Source: Akkermansiaceae bacterium UBA2381 (GTDB lineage: Bacteria > Verrucomicrobiota > Verrucomicrobiia > Verrucomicrobiales > DEV007). From it: a stretch of 64,000 nucleotides of DNA. The number at the start of each line of letters is the position of its first letter. The first letter of the stretch is position 1. Shown piece after piece: positions 34,139 through 44,000 of the stretch. The stretch is taken from NCBI GenBank assembly GCA_002344215.1, contig DDSV01000024.1, positions 321,474-385,473 of the forward strand, in the 5' to 3' direction. Under the pieces are notes generated by a model. The model was not told the origin of the DNA. It worked only from the letters and a program-made list of their open reading frames with translations, and did not search any database. A program made the translations under genes and the position numbers.

Positions 34139-34168
34139 ATAATACCCATTCTTGATAGGAATGGTCAA
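34139..34168 (-). promoter_or_regulatory. Promoter and operator-like palindrome of the cys operon
   Basis: On the minus strand TTGACC (34168-34163) and TATTAT (34144-34139) are 18 bases apart, and cysH begins three bases after the -10 box, so the message is probably leaderless. Between the boxes lies the palindrome CCATTC-7-GAATGG (34146-34164 on the plus strand), overlapping the -35 box by two bases. A repressor there would block RNA polymerase. The binding factor is unknown; a CymR/IscR-like (Rrf2) repressor is one possibility. Confidence 0.5.
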
Positions 34169-34320
34169 TAATTACCCTTTAAGTAAATCCCAGGGCAAGC
34201 AAGCGTCAAGGAGATTTCCTGTAGCTGACGAATTTTACAGGCCCTGTTTTTCCCGGTGTCTCCCCGTCCGCGCGGCGATCACCGGTTGACTCAACCCCGG
34301 TCTCGGACTACCTGCCCCGC

Positions 34321-34346
34321 AGACAGATCTTGCGGTCCGTCTGTCT
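34321..34346. repeat. Inverted repeat before the peroxiredoxin gene
   Basis: AGACAGA (34321-34327) and TCTGTCT (34340-34346) form a perfect 7-base inverted repeat around a 12-base loop. It ends 26 bases before the peroxiredoxin ATG and could form a 5'-UTR hairpin or a binding site. Confidence 0.4.
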
Positions 34347-34372
34347 CTGCAGAACCTCACCATCCAAATCTC

Positions 34373-35017
34373 ATGTCAGTACTTGTCGGAAAGTCAGCTC
34401 CCACGTTCAGCGCCAAAGCCGTTATTAACGGTCAAGTTGTCGAAAACTTCTCACTCGATGACTACCGCGGGTCGAAGTATGTGCTCTTCTTCTTTTATCC
34501 CAAGGATTTCACCTTCGTCTGTCCGACCGAGTTGCATGCCTTTCAGGACCATCTCGCCGAATTCGAAAGCCGGAATGTGGCGGTGGTTGGTTGTTCGACC
34601 GACACCGAAATGTCCCACTGGGGATGGCTTCAGGTTCCACGTGCCAAGGGCGGGATCGAAGGGGTCACCTACCCGCTTGTGGCCGACACCAACAAAACCA
34701 TCTCAGCGGCCTATGATGTTCTGGTAGGCGAATACGATGTCAACGAATGGGGCGACCTGGTCGTGGAAGGTGAACTGATCGCCTACCGCGGTCTCTTCCT
34801 CATCGATCGTGAGGGTGTTGTTCAACACCAGCTTGTTAATAATCTCCCGCTCGGCCGTTCCATCAAAGAGGCCCTGCGTATGGTCGACGCTCTCCAGCAT
34901 TTCGAAGAAAACGGCGAAGTTTGTCCGATGGACTGGGAAAAAGGCTCCTCCGCCATGGAGGCTACCCATGAGAGCACTGCCGCATATCTGGCGAAGGGTG
35001 GGGTGGCTCTTTCCTAA
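34373..35017 (+). CDS. Typical 2-Cys peroxiredoxin (AhpC/Prx1 type)
   Basis: This 214-residue peroxidase reduces H2O2 and organic peroxides in the cytoplasm. The peroxidatic cysteine is Cys50 in FYPKDFTFVCPTE, and the resolving cysteine is Cys184 in GEVCPMDWEKG. Other landmarks are VVGCSTDTEMSHWGWL and RGLFLIDREGVVQHQLVNNLPLGRS. The frame continues upstream to 34256, but MSVLVGKSAPTF at 34373 is the usual start. It diverges from the cys operon. The reductant (AhpF or thioredoxin) is not in view. Confidence 0.92.
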   Translation: MSVLVGKSAPTFSAKAVINGQVVENFSLDDYRGSKYVLFFFYPKDFTFVCPTELHAFQDHLAEFESRNVAVVGCSTDTEMSHWGWLQVPRAKGGIEGVTYPLVADTNKTISAAYDVLVGEYDVNEWGDLVVEGELIAYRGLFLIDREGVVQHQLVNNLPLGRSIKEALRMVDALQHFEENGEVCPMDWEKGSSAMEATHESTAAYLAKGGVALS

Positions 35018-35030
35018 GGAAGAGTCCTCC

Positions 35031-35046
35031 AATCTCATATGAGATT
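35031..35046. promoter_or_regulatory. Perfect 16-bp palindrome after the peroxiredoxin gene
   Basis: AATCTCATATGAGATT is a perfect 16-base palindrome 13 bases after the peroxiredoxin stop and 177 bases before the next start. With no T tract it is not a standard terminator; it is better read as a protein-binding site. Confidence 0.35.
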
Positions 35047-35222
35047 AGCCTTCCAATTTTCCCTTGCGCAGCCGGGAAAAATTAGTAAGGATGTCTTAAT
35101 CATTGGATACTGAATACTGATCAGGCAACCACGGATCTAAAGGCCATACTGCAATAAATAGTGGGAACTTGACTAAAAAGGCACTCACGACTACAACTCA
35201 AAACAAGGGAATTAAAAATCAT

Positions 35223-36092
35223 ATGAAAAAAGCAATTCTAGTTGCCGTGATCGGTGCGATGACGCTCGGCGTTAACGCAGGAGACTGGGGAAAAGCCCCC
35301 GTGGGCAAGGCCCCAATTGAAGAGTGCATCGACCTCGGTGGTGTAATCACTGTGGGTTATATGTCCGACTACTTCTACGCTGGATACCATCTCACCACGA
35401 GCACCGTTCACGGAGGCGTGAATTACACGTTTGACGGTCTCGCAGTTCCAATCACAATTGGCGCGCAGTATTTCAACAGCGTGGACCGACCTACTTTTGG
35501 AGTTTCGGCGGACACCCTTCAGCTATCTGCGGCGGCCGACCTTGGGACCATCGCCGGTTTTGACCTTGAACTGGCTTACACCCAACACCTGTTTCCTGAG
35601 GGACTCAATCCCGTTTTCAATGAACCAGCATTCCCCTACGGGGACACGATTGCCGAAGTGAGCCTTAGGTTCCGCCGCGATCTCGGATTCGCGACTCTCG
35701 TTGGTTCCGCAAACTACTTGCCGGGCGAAACCGATCCGGCAAACCCAGCGACAGGTGGAGTGGCGGCAGATGTCGGTTTCTACGGGAATGTCGGTCTTGA
35801 GCGTGCCTTCGGAATTACTGACAATATCAGCCTTGTCCTAAGTGGCGGAGCTGGATATGTTGACATGTTTGGAACAAGTCGACTCGCTCAACGTGGTTGG
35901 AATCACTACTACGTGCAGGCTTCTCTCCCAATTCAGTTGAACTGCCGAACGACCTTGACTCCGTACATTGGTTTGAATGAGCAGCCGAGCTTTATCGCTA
36001 ATAATAACCCAGTTAACTTTGCTGGCTTTCCCCCTACACCGGCCGATGGCAGTGTTGTTCATGGTGGTGTTGCCCTGAGCGTGTCCTTCTAA
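35223..36092 (+). CDS. Outer-membrane beta-barrel protein, unknown role
   Basis: This 289-residue protein has a signal peptide cleaved near VNA-GDW, then alternating amphipathic strands (VITVGYMSDYFYAGYHL, IGAQYFNSV, LELAYTQHLF, AEVSLRFRRDL) and a C-terminal phenylalanine (VALSVSF), the usual outer-membrane targeting signature. Its gene is AT-richer than its surroundings. Start 35223 (MKKAILVAVIGAMTLG) is preferred over an in-frame upstream codon at 35169. It is followed by a strong terminator. No specific family is recognised. Confidence 0.6.
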   Translation: MKKAILVAVIGAMTLGVNAGDWGKAPVGKAPIEECIDLGGVITVGYMSDYFYAGYHLTTSTVHGGVNYTFDGLAVPITIGAQYFNSVDRPTFGVSADTLQLSAAADLGTIAGFDLELAYTQHLFPEGLNPVFNEPAFPYGDTIAEVSLRFRRDLGFATLVGSANYLPGETDPANPATGGVAADVGFYGNVGLERAFGITDNISLVLSGGAGYVDMFGTSRLAQRGWNHYYVQASLPIQLNCRTTLTPYIGLNEQPSFIANNNPVNFAGFPPTPADGSVVHGGVALSVSF

Positions 36093-36136
36093 GACTCTTA
36101 GAACGCTAGCCTAAGGTTAACTGACAGGCTTTACAG

Positions 36137-36171
36137 TCGCCTCCTGGAAACGGGAGGCGATTTTTTTTTTT
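36137..36171 (+). terminator. Rho-independent terminator after the beta-barrel gene
   Basis: TCGCCTCC pairs with GGAGGCGA around a short loop and is followed by eleven T residues (36161-36171). It lies 44 bases after the stop of the beta-barrel gene. Confidence 0.9.
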
Positions 36172-36333
36172 GCGTTGGAGTCCTAAAGGGGAAGTGTCCG
36201 CTCATCAGCAGATTTGGTTTGAGATTTCCCCAGCCATGGTCAAGAGCGAGGAGGGCAGACTGCCCTGCGGGTGTTCGAATTGGCCCTTGTCATTTCCTTC
36301 GAATTGGTGCGAAGTATCAGGATTTGGGAACCT

Positions 36334-36909
36334 ATGAAAACTTGCTTTACGCCCCTGATTCTTCTCTTCGGCTTCCTTTCCGGAAATCTCCTCGTTGCCC
36401 AGCAGAATCCGACAGGCTATCTGAGCTATCGTCCTCAAACAGACGGGTGCAGCATCCTCGAGGCGGAATTGCTCTCTCTTCTTGACCGAAAGGAGCAGAT
36501 CATCGATTCGACCGAGAGAAGGCATCAGGATCTCAGGACGCTGCAGTCCGCGAAATTCAAAAGTCAGGGAATCGCCCGCGAGCAGATTGAGGTTCGAATC
36601 GAGGAGGTGAACATCCAGATGCGGGCTGAAGCCATTGAACTGGCCCGTATCGAAGTGGCTTCAGAGCGGGCACGGGTCGAACTGGATCGCCTCAGGCGAA
36701 CCGAGGGCCAGCTCGGCAATGTCGGAATCGGATTCCCCGCCCCGGCCACGATCGAATCGATCAACTCCATCAAATACAGCCGCTCAAGCATGGTCCTGAA
36801 CGAGCGCCGCGAGCCCGGTCACTACGACACCACCACCTATGAAGTGGTCTTTTCCGACGGGAACCGCCAGATTGTCGAGTCGAGAAGCTTTGTTCCTCTT
36901 CGTCGCTGA
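36334..36909 (+). CDS. Secreted coiled-coil hypothetical protein
   Basis: This 191-residue protein has a signal peptide (to about residue 21), then a charged coiled-coil region (about residues 35-115; for example LLSLLDRKEQIIDSTERRHQ and AEAIELARIEVASERARVEL), a glycine/proline turn (GNVGIGFPAPATIES) and a beta-rich end (HYDTTTYEVVFSDGNRQIVESRSFVPLRR). No family is recognised. The frame runs upstream to 36271, but the signal peptide starts at ATG 36334. Confidence 0.5.
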   Translation: MKTCFTPLILLFGFLSGNLLVAQQNPTGYLSYRPQTDGCSILEAELLSLLDRKEQIIDSTERRHQDLRTLQSAKFKSQGIAREQIEVRIEEVNIQMRAEAIELARIEVASERARVELDRLRRTEGQLGNVGIGFPAPATIESINSIKYSRSSMVLNERREPGHYDTTTYEVVFSDGNRQIVESRSFVPLRR

Positions 36910-37004
36910 TCCACTGCGCAAGAGAGGGTCACTTCGGAGATACAACCCTGTCTGATGAGTCCCGCCGGTGCAGCCCCTTTTCTCCGGCTCCGGAACCCGC
37001 CCAC

Positions 37005-37940
37005 TTGCCTTTCTCCGTGACGACACTTTCTCCTCTCCTCCCCGCTCCGATTATCGCGGTCGACTGGGGTTCGACCCACCTTCGGGCGAAGCTCCTTCTC
37101 CCCGACGGCACTGTCGCTGCAAACGCCGCCTCATCCGAAGGTATTCGCCACCTCGGGGGACGCGACTGCGACGGGATTCTCGCCACGCTCTGCGGTGCAT
37201 GGAAAGAAGCACACCCTGACGCGAAGGTTGTCATGAGCGGCATGATCGGAAGCCGCGAAGGCTGGTGCGAGGCTCCCTACGTTTTCTCTCCTTGCGGCCT
37301 GGCCGATCTCGCGGCAGGGACAATCAGGGTGCCCAGTGAAACCTTTGGCGAAGTCACCATTATCCCCGGGGTGCGCCGGGACGATCCTGAGACCAAAACC
37401 ACCGACGTCATGCGCGGCGAAGAAACGCAGGCAGCCGGAATGTTCGCGCTGCTCCCCGGTAGCGGAGCAACCCTGTGCCTCCCGGGCACTCACTCGAAAT
37501 GGGTCCGCTGTCAGGATGAAAAAATTGAATCGTTCCGCACCTGGCTGACCGGTGAAGCCTACGACCGCCTCACCCGCGATAGTCTCATCAGCGGCGACGG
37601 CAGCCCGGCCGATCCCGGCAGCCCGGCCTTTTCCCTCGGTCTTGAGCAGGCAAAGGGGCCCGGCGGACTCCTTCACCAGCTTTTTCTCGGTCGAACCGGC
37701 ATGCTGACAGGACGATTCGGTCCGGGAGAGGTGCGCAGCTTTGTCTCGGGACTTCTTATTGGCCATGAGATCCGCGAAGCATCTCTGTTTTCTGCAGACT
37801 TGCCCGTTTGGCTCATTGGCGACACTCCCGCCGCTGAGGCGACCGCGGCTGGCCTCCAATATCTCGGGATCGCCCATGACCGGTTTACCGGCGATGCCCA
37901 CCTTGAGGGAATCATGGCGATCACCCGACTGCTCGATTGA
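37005..37940 (+). CDS. dgoK: 2-dehydro-3-deoxygalactonokinase family protein
   Basis: This 311-residue DgoK-family sugar-acid kinase phosphorylates 2-keto-3-deoxygalactonate in galactonate breakdown. The N-terminal phosphate loop is PIIAVDWGSTHLRAKLLLPDG, and the family signatures are MRGEETQAAGMFALLPG and LCLPGTHSKWVRCQDEKIESFRTWLTGE. The start is not an ATG: TTG 37005 is used here, and GTG 37017 is an equally good choice. None of the other galactonate genes (aldolase, dehydratase) is adjacent, so it may act in another pathway or with partners elsewhere. Confidence 0.8.
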   Translation: MPFSVTTLSPLLPAPIIAVDWGSTHLRAKLLLPDGTVAANAASSEGIRHLGGRDCDGILATLCGAWKEAHPDAKVVMSGMIGSREGWCEAPYVFSPCGLADLAAGTIRVPSETFGEVTIIPGVRRDDPETKTTDVMRGEETQAAGMFALLPGSGATLCLPGTHSKWVRCQDEKIESFRTWLTGEAYDRLTRDSLISGDGSPADPGSPAFSLGLEQAKGPGGLLHQLFLGRTGMLTGRFGPGEVRSFVSGLLIGHEIREASLFSADLPVWLIGDTPAAEATAAGLQYLGIAHDRFTGDAHLEGIMAITRLLD

Positions 37941-37973
37941 GTTCCGGTGAGCCTCCGACCTGCCGGGGGTCAT

Positions 37974-38002
37974 TTGACGCCGGAATCAGCCTCGCCTAGA
38001 GT
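37974..38002 (+). promoter_or_regulatory. Promoter of the giant TPR gene
   Basis: TTGACG (37974-37979) and TAGAGT (37997-38002) are 17 bases apart and lie 33 bases before the TTG start of the TPR gene, giving a leader of about 25 bases. Confidence 0.45.
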
Positions 38003-38034
38003 TCCTTACGGTTTGTTCCAAACTCCGTTGACGA

Positions 38035-41000
38035 TTGAAGAGCTTCACGACCAGTCAACCCCACCGGTTCACCGCTCTTCTAATTGCGGCCGGACTTTCA
38101 GTGTTCGCTATCAATAGCCCGGCATGGTCACAGGATTCCCCCGCCAACCAGGCCGGCTCAGCGGAATCCGTCGAAAAAAAGCCCGCCTGGTCATCTGCAG
38201 ATACCAAGCTGGCCAATCATTACATTCAGATTCTGCAGAAAGATCCCGCCTACGGGAACGTCCTCGATCTTCTCTGGAATCTTTACGATAAGAAGAATCA
38301 GACCCCTCTGCTCCTCGATTACTTTAAAGGAGCCTCGGCGAAGGGACCGGCGGTTGCCCGTCTTATCTATGCTCACCTCCTCCGGAAAAGCGGTGAGGTC
38401 GAATCAGCCCGTCCCTTTTATGACGAGGTCCTTGAGGCCGACCCGGCGAACCTTCCGGCACTAAAGGCGCTTGCCGAAATCGCGGACCAGCAAAAACGCT
38501 TCGGCAAGGCCCTTTCTCTCTACACCCGACTCGTCGAACTGATCCCCGACACGGCGGATGAGGGGATTTCGATCCGCCTCCGCAAGGCCGGTCTGCATCG
38601 CCTTCAGGGGCAAACGGAGGCCGCCGTGGCGGATTGGAATGAACTTCTCACCCGCTTCCCTGAGAACACTCAGCTCCGAACCGAGATCGTGGCGCTGCTT
38701 CTCGAGGCCGGTGAAACGGAGACGGCGGTCGAGGTTCTTTCCGGACTCGCTGCGTCGACCGACGTGCGGCAGAAACTCAATGCTCTGATGGAGCTCAACC
38801 GGCTCTATGAATTCGTCGGTGATTTCGACGGAGCCACCGGAGCCGCCCGCGAGGCACTTGCCCTACTCCATTTCAAAAATCATGACTATGCCGAGCTCTT
38901 CTCGCGAATGGTCCGGGCCCACGAACGCTTTGACCGGCTCACGGAACTCAAGGAGAAATTGAAGGCGGCGGTGGATGCGGCCAATCCGACCGAACAATCC
39001 CTTTTTGATCTCGCCGAGTTCCACCGGCTGACGGCAAACCCGTCCGGAGAGGAGGAGGCCGTCAGCCTTCTGGTCAGGAGATTGCCCGGCGACCTCGATT
39101 ATCGAATCCGGCTTTCTGAGATCCAAATGCGGAATGACCACTATGACGCGGCCGCCGCTACCCTGGACGAACTTCTTGGCAGCCAGGAGGATGCTCCGCT
39201 CCATCTTGTGCTGCTGAGAGCTCGCATCGCCCTCCATGGCGAAAGCCGCGAAGCCGCGACAGGACTTCTCAGTAAATACCTCTCCCGCCATTCCCTCGAC
39301 GCCGATGGCACCCGTCGAATCATCGATTTTGCGCGGGAGAACTATCTTGATGATCTCGTCGAAAGGCTCCTTCGGGAACCCGCCGGGAACGCAGGAGGCA
39401 ACCGCGAGCAAATTCCCGCTCCGATCGAGCTGGCCCGGTTCCTTCATGAGCGAGGCCGAAAGGCGCAGGCGGTTGAGACGCTGAAAGCCCACGTCGCTTC
39501 CGCAGAGGGAACTCCACTTGAGAAGGCCTCACGACTTTTCCAGATCGCCAATGTCCTGCGGGATCTCGACCAGCCCTCTGAAGCTCTGGCCGCAATCGAT
39601 GAGGCGATCGCAATCGCCCCTGACCAGGTCGACTACCTCACAGCGAGAGTGGACCTCTATGTCGATTCCAGCGAGATCGAAAAGGCGATCGATCAACTCG
39701 AAGTGATCTGGGAAAAGAAGGAGGGATTTGAAGAACGTTCCGATGTCGACCAGCGCTTGTTCAGTCTCCTTCGCGGGCATTATTCCTCCGGGGTGAAACC
39801 CGAAACCGACCTCAACGTGCTTCAGGGAGGGAACGTCCAAAGTCTTTCCGAGTATCGCCGCCTTGCGGCCGCAGCCTCTCAGGTCAGCCGCAGCGGAGAC
39901 GAGCCGCCCCCCCGCGAACTACTCGACTATTACGGGGCCATCAAGGACGAGGCCAACCAACAACCCGACACCTCAAAACGATACCGGGCCGCCTGGTGGG
40001 CGCTCAAGCTGCAGGACAATCAGGAGTGTTTTCAACAGCTCACCAAAGCAACGGAGGAGGCGGGAAAGCCCAACATCGAGGTCGAAAAGATGCTCCTCAC
40101 CCTGGCCGAGCTGAATGAGCGTCCCACCCTGATGGTGAGGCACCTGACCACCCTGATTGAGATCGATCCCGAGAACGCCGACAATTATCGGCAGAAACGA
40201 GCCGAGATGCGTTTCGAACTCGGTTTTGAAGATGAGGCGGTGCGGGAATTGAAAGATCTGGCCTCAAAACCTGACGCGTCGCTCAACACTCTCAGCACCC
40301 TCGCCAAGGTCTACCAGATGCAGGGTAACGCGGCCAAACAGATCGAAGTCTGGCAGAAAGCCTACCGTGAGGCCGACATTTTTGAAAAGCGGAGCATCAT
40401 CAAACAACTTTCCACCGCCCTGATCGAGACGGGCCGACCCGAGGAGGCCCTGCAGGCTCAGATCGAACTACTCCAGAAGGAAACTGATCCTGTCCAGCGC
40501 CGTAAACAACTCGACACCCAGCTCACTCTGGCAAAATCTCATTATCTCCTCGATCCGATGCGGGAGCGCTATACCGAGCTCGGGCGCCAGCATCCCTTTG
40601 ATCGTTTTTATCCCGAAGCGATCGCCCGGATCCAACAGGCCTCCGGCAATAACTCCGAGGCGTTTGAGGCAATGAAAAAGGCCTATTACATGTCCGGTCA
40701 GGACGGGGATCTCCTCGGGGAACTGGGCGAACTATCCGGTCGCCTCGGTGATCTCAAATCAGCCATTTACTACCGGAGGCAGTTGCTGACCAAAGGAGTC
40801 GGCGAGGACCTGGAAAACTGGAAAGCACTCATCGCGATGCTTGAGAAAGACCTGCGGGTTGGTGAGGCCGACCTGCTGCGGAAACGGCTCGAAACCAAAT
40901 TCGGAACCGACACCGACTTCCTCAAAGAACTCTCCGATCACTACCTCAAAAACGGGCTTCTTCGCGATGCCGGGCGGACCCTCGACCGTCTCGTCGAACT

Positions 41001-44000
41001 GCGCGGATGGGATCTTGAGGCACTCTTTCACCTCGCTCTGCTGCAAATTGAGCGCGAGGAAAACGAGGCGGCCTTCGCAACCCTCAAGAAGATTCTTGCC
41101 GATACCGGGGACGTGAAATACCCGGAAGGGTTCGGAGACAATCTACTCCCCCTCATTCGCGTGGCCACCCTTCCCGACGACGTGAAAAGTGCCCCGGGGA
41201 ACGAACTCGATGCCTTTGTTTTCACCGTCGAGGAGTACCCCTTCACCGGCGGGACCCTTCAGGATGAGATTGCTGATGCGCTCCAGGAGGAGCGTCCGGA
41301 GTTTCGCTTCAGCCCCGTCGAACCGCACCTGATTCGTCTCCGCGCCCTCGAGGAAGCCTCTGCTCTGGCGGCAACTCTCGGGCAGACCACCACCTGGGTG
41401 GAATCGTGGAATCACAAAGACAGGCCCCTCGTTGAAAGGCTCTGGGCGACCCGCTACTCACTCGCGACATCGGCATTCGGCAATCTCCTCAGGGAACTTC
41501 CGGATTCGGAATCGTACTCGGATCAACTGTTTCTGGCTTATTCCCTCCTCCTCGCCGGACAGGTCGATCATTTTGTTGAATGGGTCGAGGCGGAGAATTC
41601 TGCAAAGGACACCCAGCATCCCCGTTCCATCTACGGAGCGATGGCGGCCTTGATCCTCCTCAAGGACAATTCCTCCGATCCCCTCTGCGACCCCGAAACG
41701 GTCTACCGGGCTCTCGAAGGAATGTCTCTCAGCAAATCAGTCGCCACGCATCTTTTCGCCGAACTTCGCGAATCACGGAACTTCGAAAAGGCCTTCCGCG
41801 TCGGACGAATGTTTTCGGACTCAGTCATGAAGGGAGAGGGAGGTTTTCTCTTTGCTCTCTCCCAGGTGGCAGGAATGGCGGGAAAAAACGCTGAACGGGA
41901 AATCCTCCTCGACCGTTCTCTGGACTCGTTGAATTCGACCAATGGCACCGGGATTTCGAATCATTTCTACGCTGCCCTGACCGAACGACTGAGCCTGCTG
42001 GAGAATGATGCCGCACGCTCCGCCTATCTGACAAATTTGTCGATGATGCCCGGCCAGGAGACCCTCGGAGAATCCGAACGGCTTGAACGGGAGCTCCTCC
42101 TTGCCCTTGCGGCGAAAGACGACATGAGGGTCATCTCGCAGCTCGGGAAGTTGGTTGACCGGCAATTGGTTTCCATTCGTCCCGGCACTCCGGATCAGGA
42201 CCAGGTGACCTACCGCCAGGGACAGAGCTGGCAGCGGATGAGCCAGATTCTTCACTTCTACTCGGACCGACTTTTCCTAACATCTGAGACCGGACCCGCC
42301 TTTATCTCGGCCCTTGGAGGAGATCTTCCCGGTCTTTCGAGCGTCGAAAGCGTCAATGCCCAGTATGAACAGTTTGAGATCGACCGGCGCATCCTTCTCC
42401 TTGAATGGATGAATGCCGCGGAGAGGGAATCCCAGGTGCGGGGTTTGCTGGGGCTACTGCGCGAACCGGAAAGCCGGATGGAGCTTGGAAAGGCGCTTGA
42501 GAGCCGCTCCTTTCATCGTGAAGCCGTTCCGGTCTACCGGGCCGACGGGTTGGCAAGGGAGAACGACTACGCTCCCCTCCAAGGTCTCTTCGACGCCGCC
42601 GCCGAGGCTCTCGATCCGGAGCCTGCGCTGGCCATCATCAATCAAATCAACACCCGGGAATTCCCGGCTCCGCCCGGATTAACCGTGGATTATCTCAATG
42701 AGCAGCACGCGAGATTCCTTCTTCTGGATCGTGATATCGATCGTCTCGTCCAGCTGAGCCGCCAACCTGAGGCGGGAGATGATGCCCCCCCGGTGACAAG
42801 TCGGGCCCACATCCCCTATCAGGACGCCCTCGTGGAAGCCTACCGCCTGTCCGGCCGGAACACTGAACTCCTCGAACTGCTCACTGAATTGCGAAAGCAG
42901 GGAAACGCCGACACCGCCCAGATTCTCATGGGGGCCCTTTTGCTGGAGAAGGCCGGGCGCTTTGCCGATGCCCTGGAATGGGTGGGGCCCGTTTCCCTGG
43001 ATCCCGGAGAACCGGCTTTGCAACGGCAGGCTATCTTTCGCTCCATCGGATTGCACCGTTCACTCGGCTGGAAAAAACCGGAAGCGCTGCGTGAGCTTGC
43101 TCTGGCAAGTCTGGACCAGCAGCCGGCCGGAGTCTCCATGGAACTGGCCACCGCCCTGCATCAATCCGGTGCCACGAACGAGGCGTTCAGTGTTCTCAGG
43201 CTCCTGAGGCGCAAAAACACAAATGCGGCTCAACGCAGTGAGGCCTCCCTAGCGCTGATCCAGATGGAACGGGAGGACGGTTCTCCCTGGGGAAGCCTGA
43301 CCGGGGAGGTTGAAGCACTCTTCCAGGATTTTGTTTATGCCGCTGACGCGGGTGTTCCGGCGGGTTTTTCTGAAAAACCGAAAGCTTTCTCCACCAATGC
43401 CATGCGGCTCGTCGAGTGGGTCGTTTCCGATCCGAAAGGAAATGAGGAACTCGCCGGGATTATTGAGAACGTCTCCCGCCCCCGGGATACTTACTGGCTC
43501 GGGGAACTGATCATCGGATTCCTGCAAAATCGACTCGATGCCGCAGCGCATTCCGTCTATGCGGACAACGATCTGAAAGTGAGCGAAGAGATCCTCGAAA
43601 CTCTTCCGGCATTCGGCCCTCCCGGAATTGAAACGGCCCGCGCCATTATTGAGGCAAGTGGAAAACCGGGGAACGATTTTTTCCGCAACGCGCCGGAACG
43701 GCAGATCTCCTTTTTCCATCGCATCGGGGACAGACCGCGGCTCATCGAAGTTCATGACCAGCTCGTGCGGGAATCATTCTCAGACTTGTTCCATCAGAGT
43801 GGACTGGATGACTGGTTTCCCACTCTCGATGTGCGCAGAAGGCTCCCCCTCTTGTTCGCCTCACTCGGTGAGAATGAACTCGCCGGCAGCCTCTTCCGCG
43901 CCTATGACCAGGCCCTCGCCACTTATCAATGGAATCATCTCTCGTTTCTTAACGACTATATTGCCTTCCTGATCGATTCCGGTGATTTCCCCGCGGCGGA

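Noticed and set aside
34136..34372. Region between cysH and peroxiredoxin examined for a SAM or other riboswitch
   Set aside because: The cysH start lies right after the -10 box, leaving no room for a leader RNA on that side; the other side shows only a simple hairpin.
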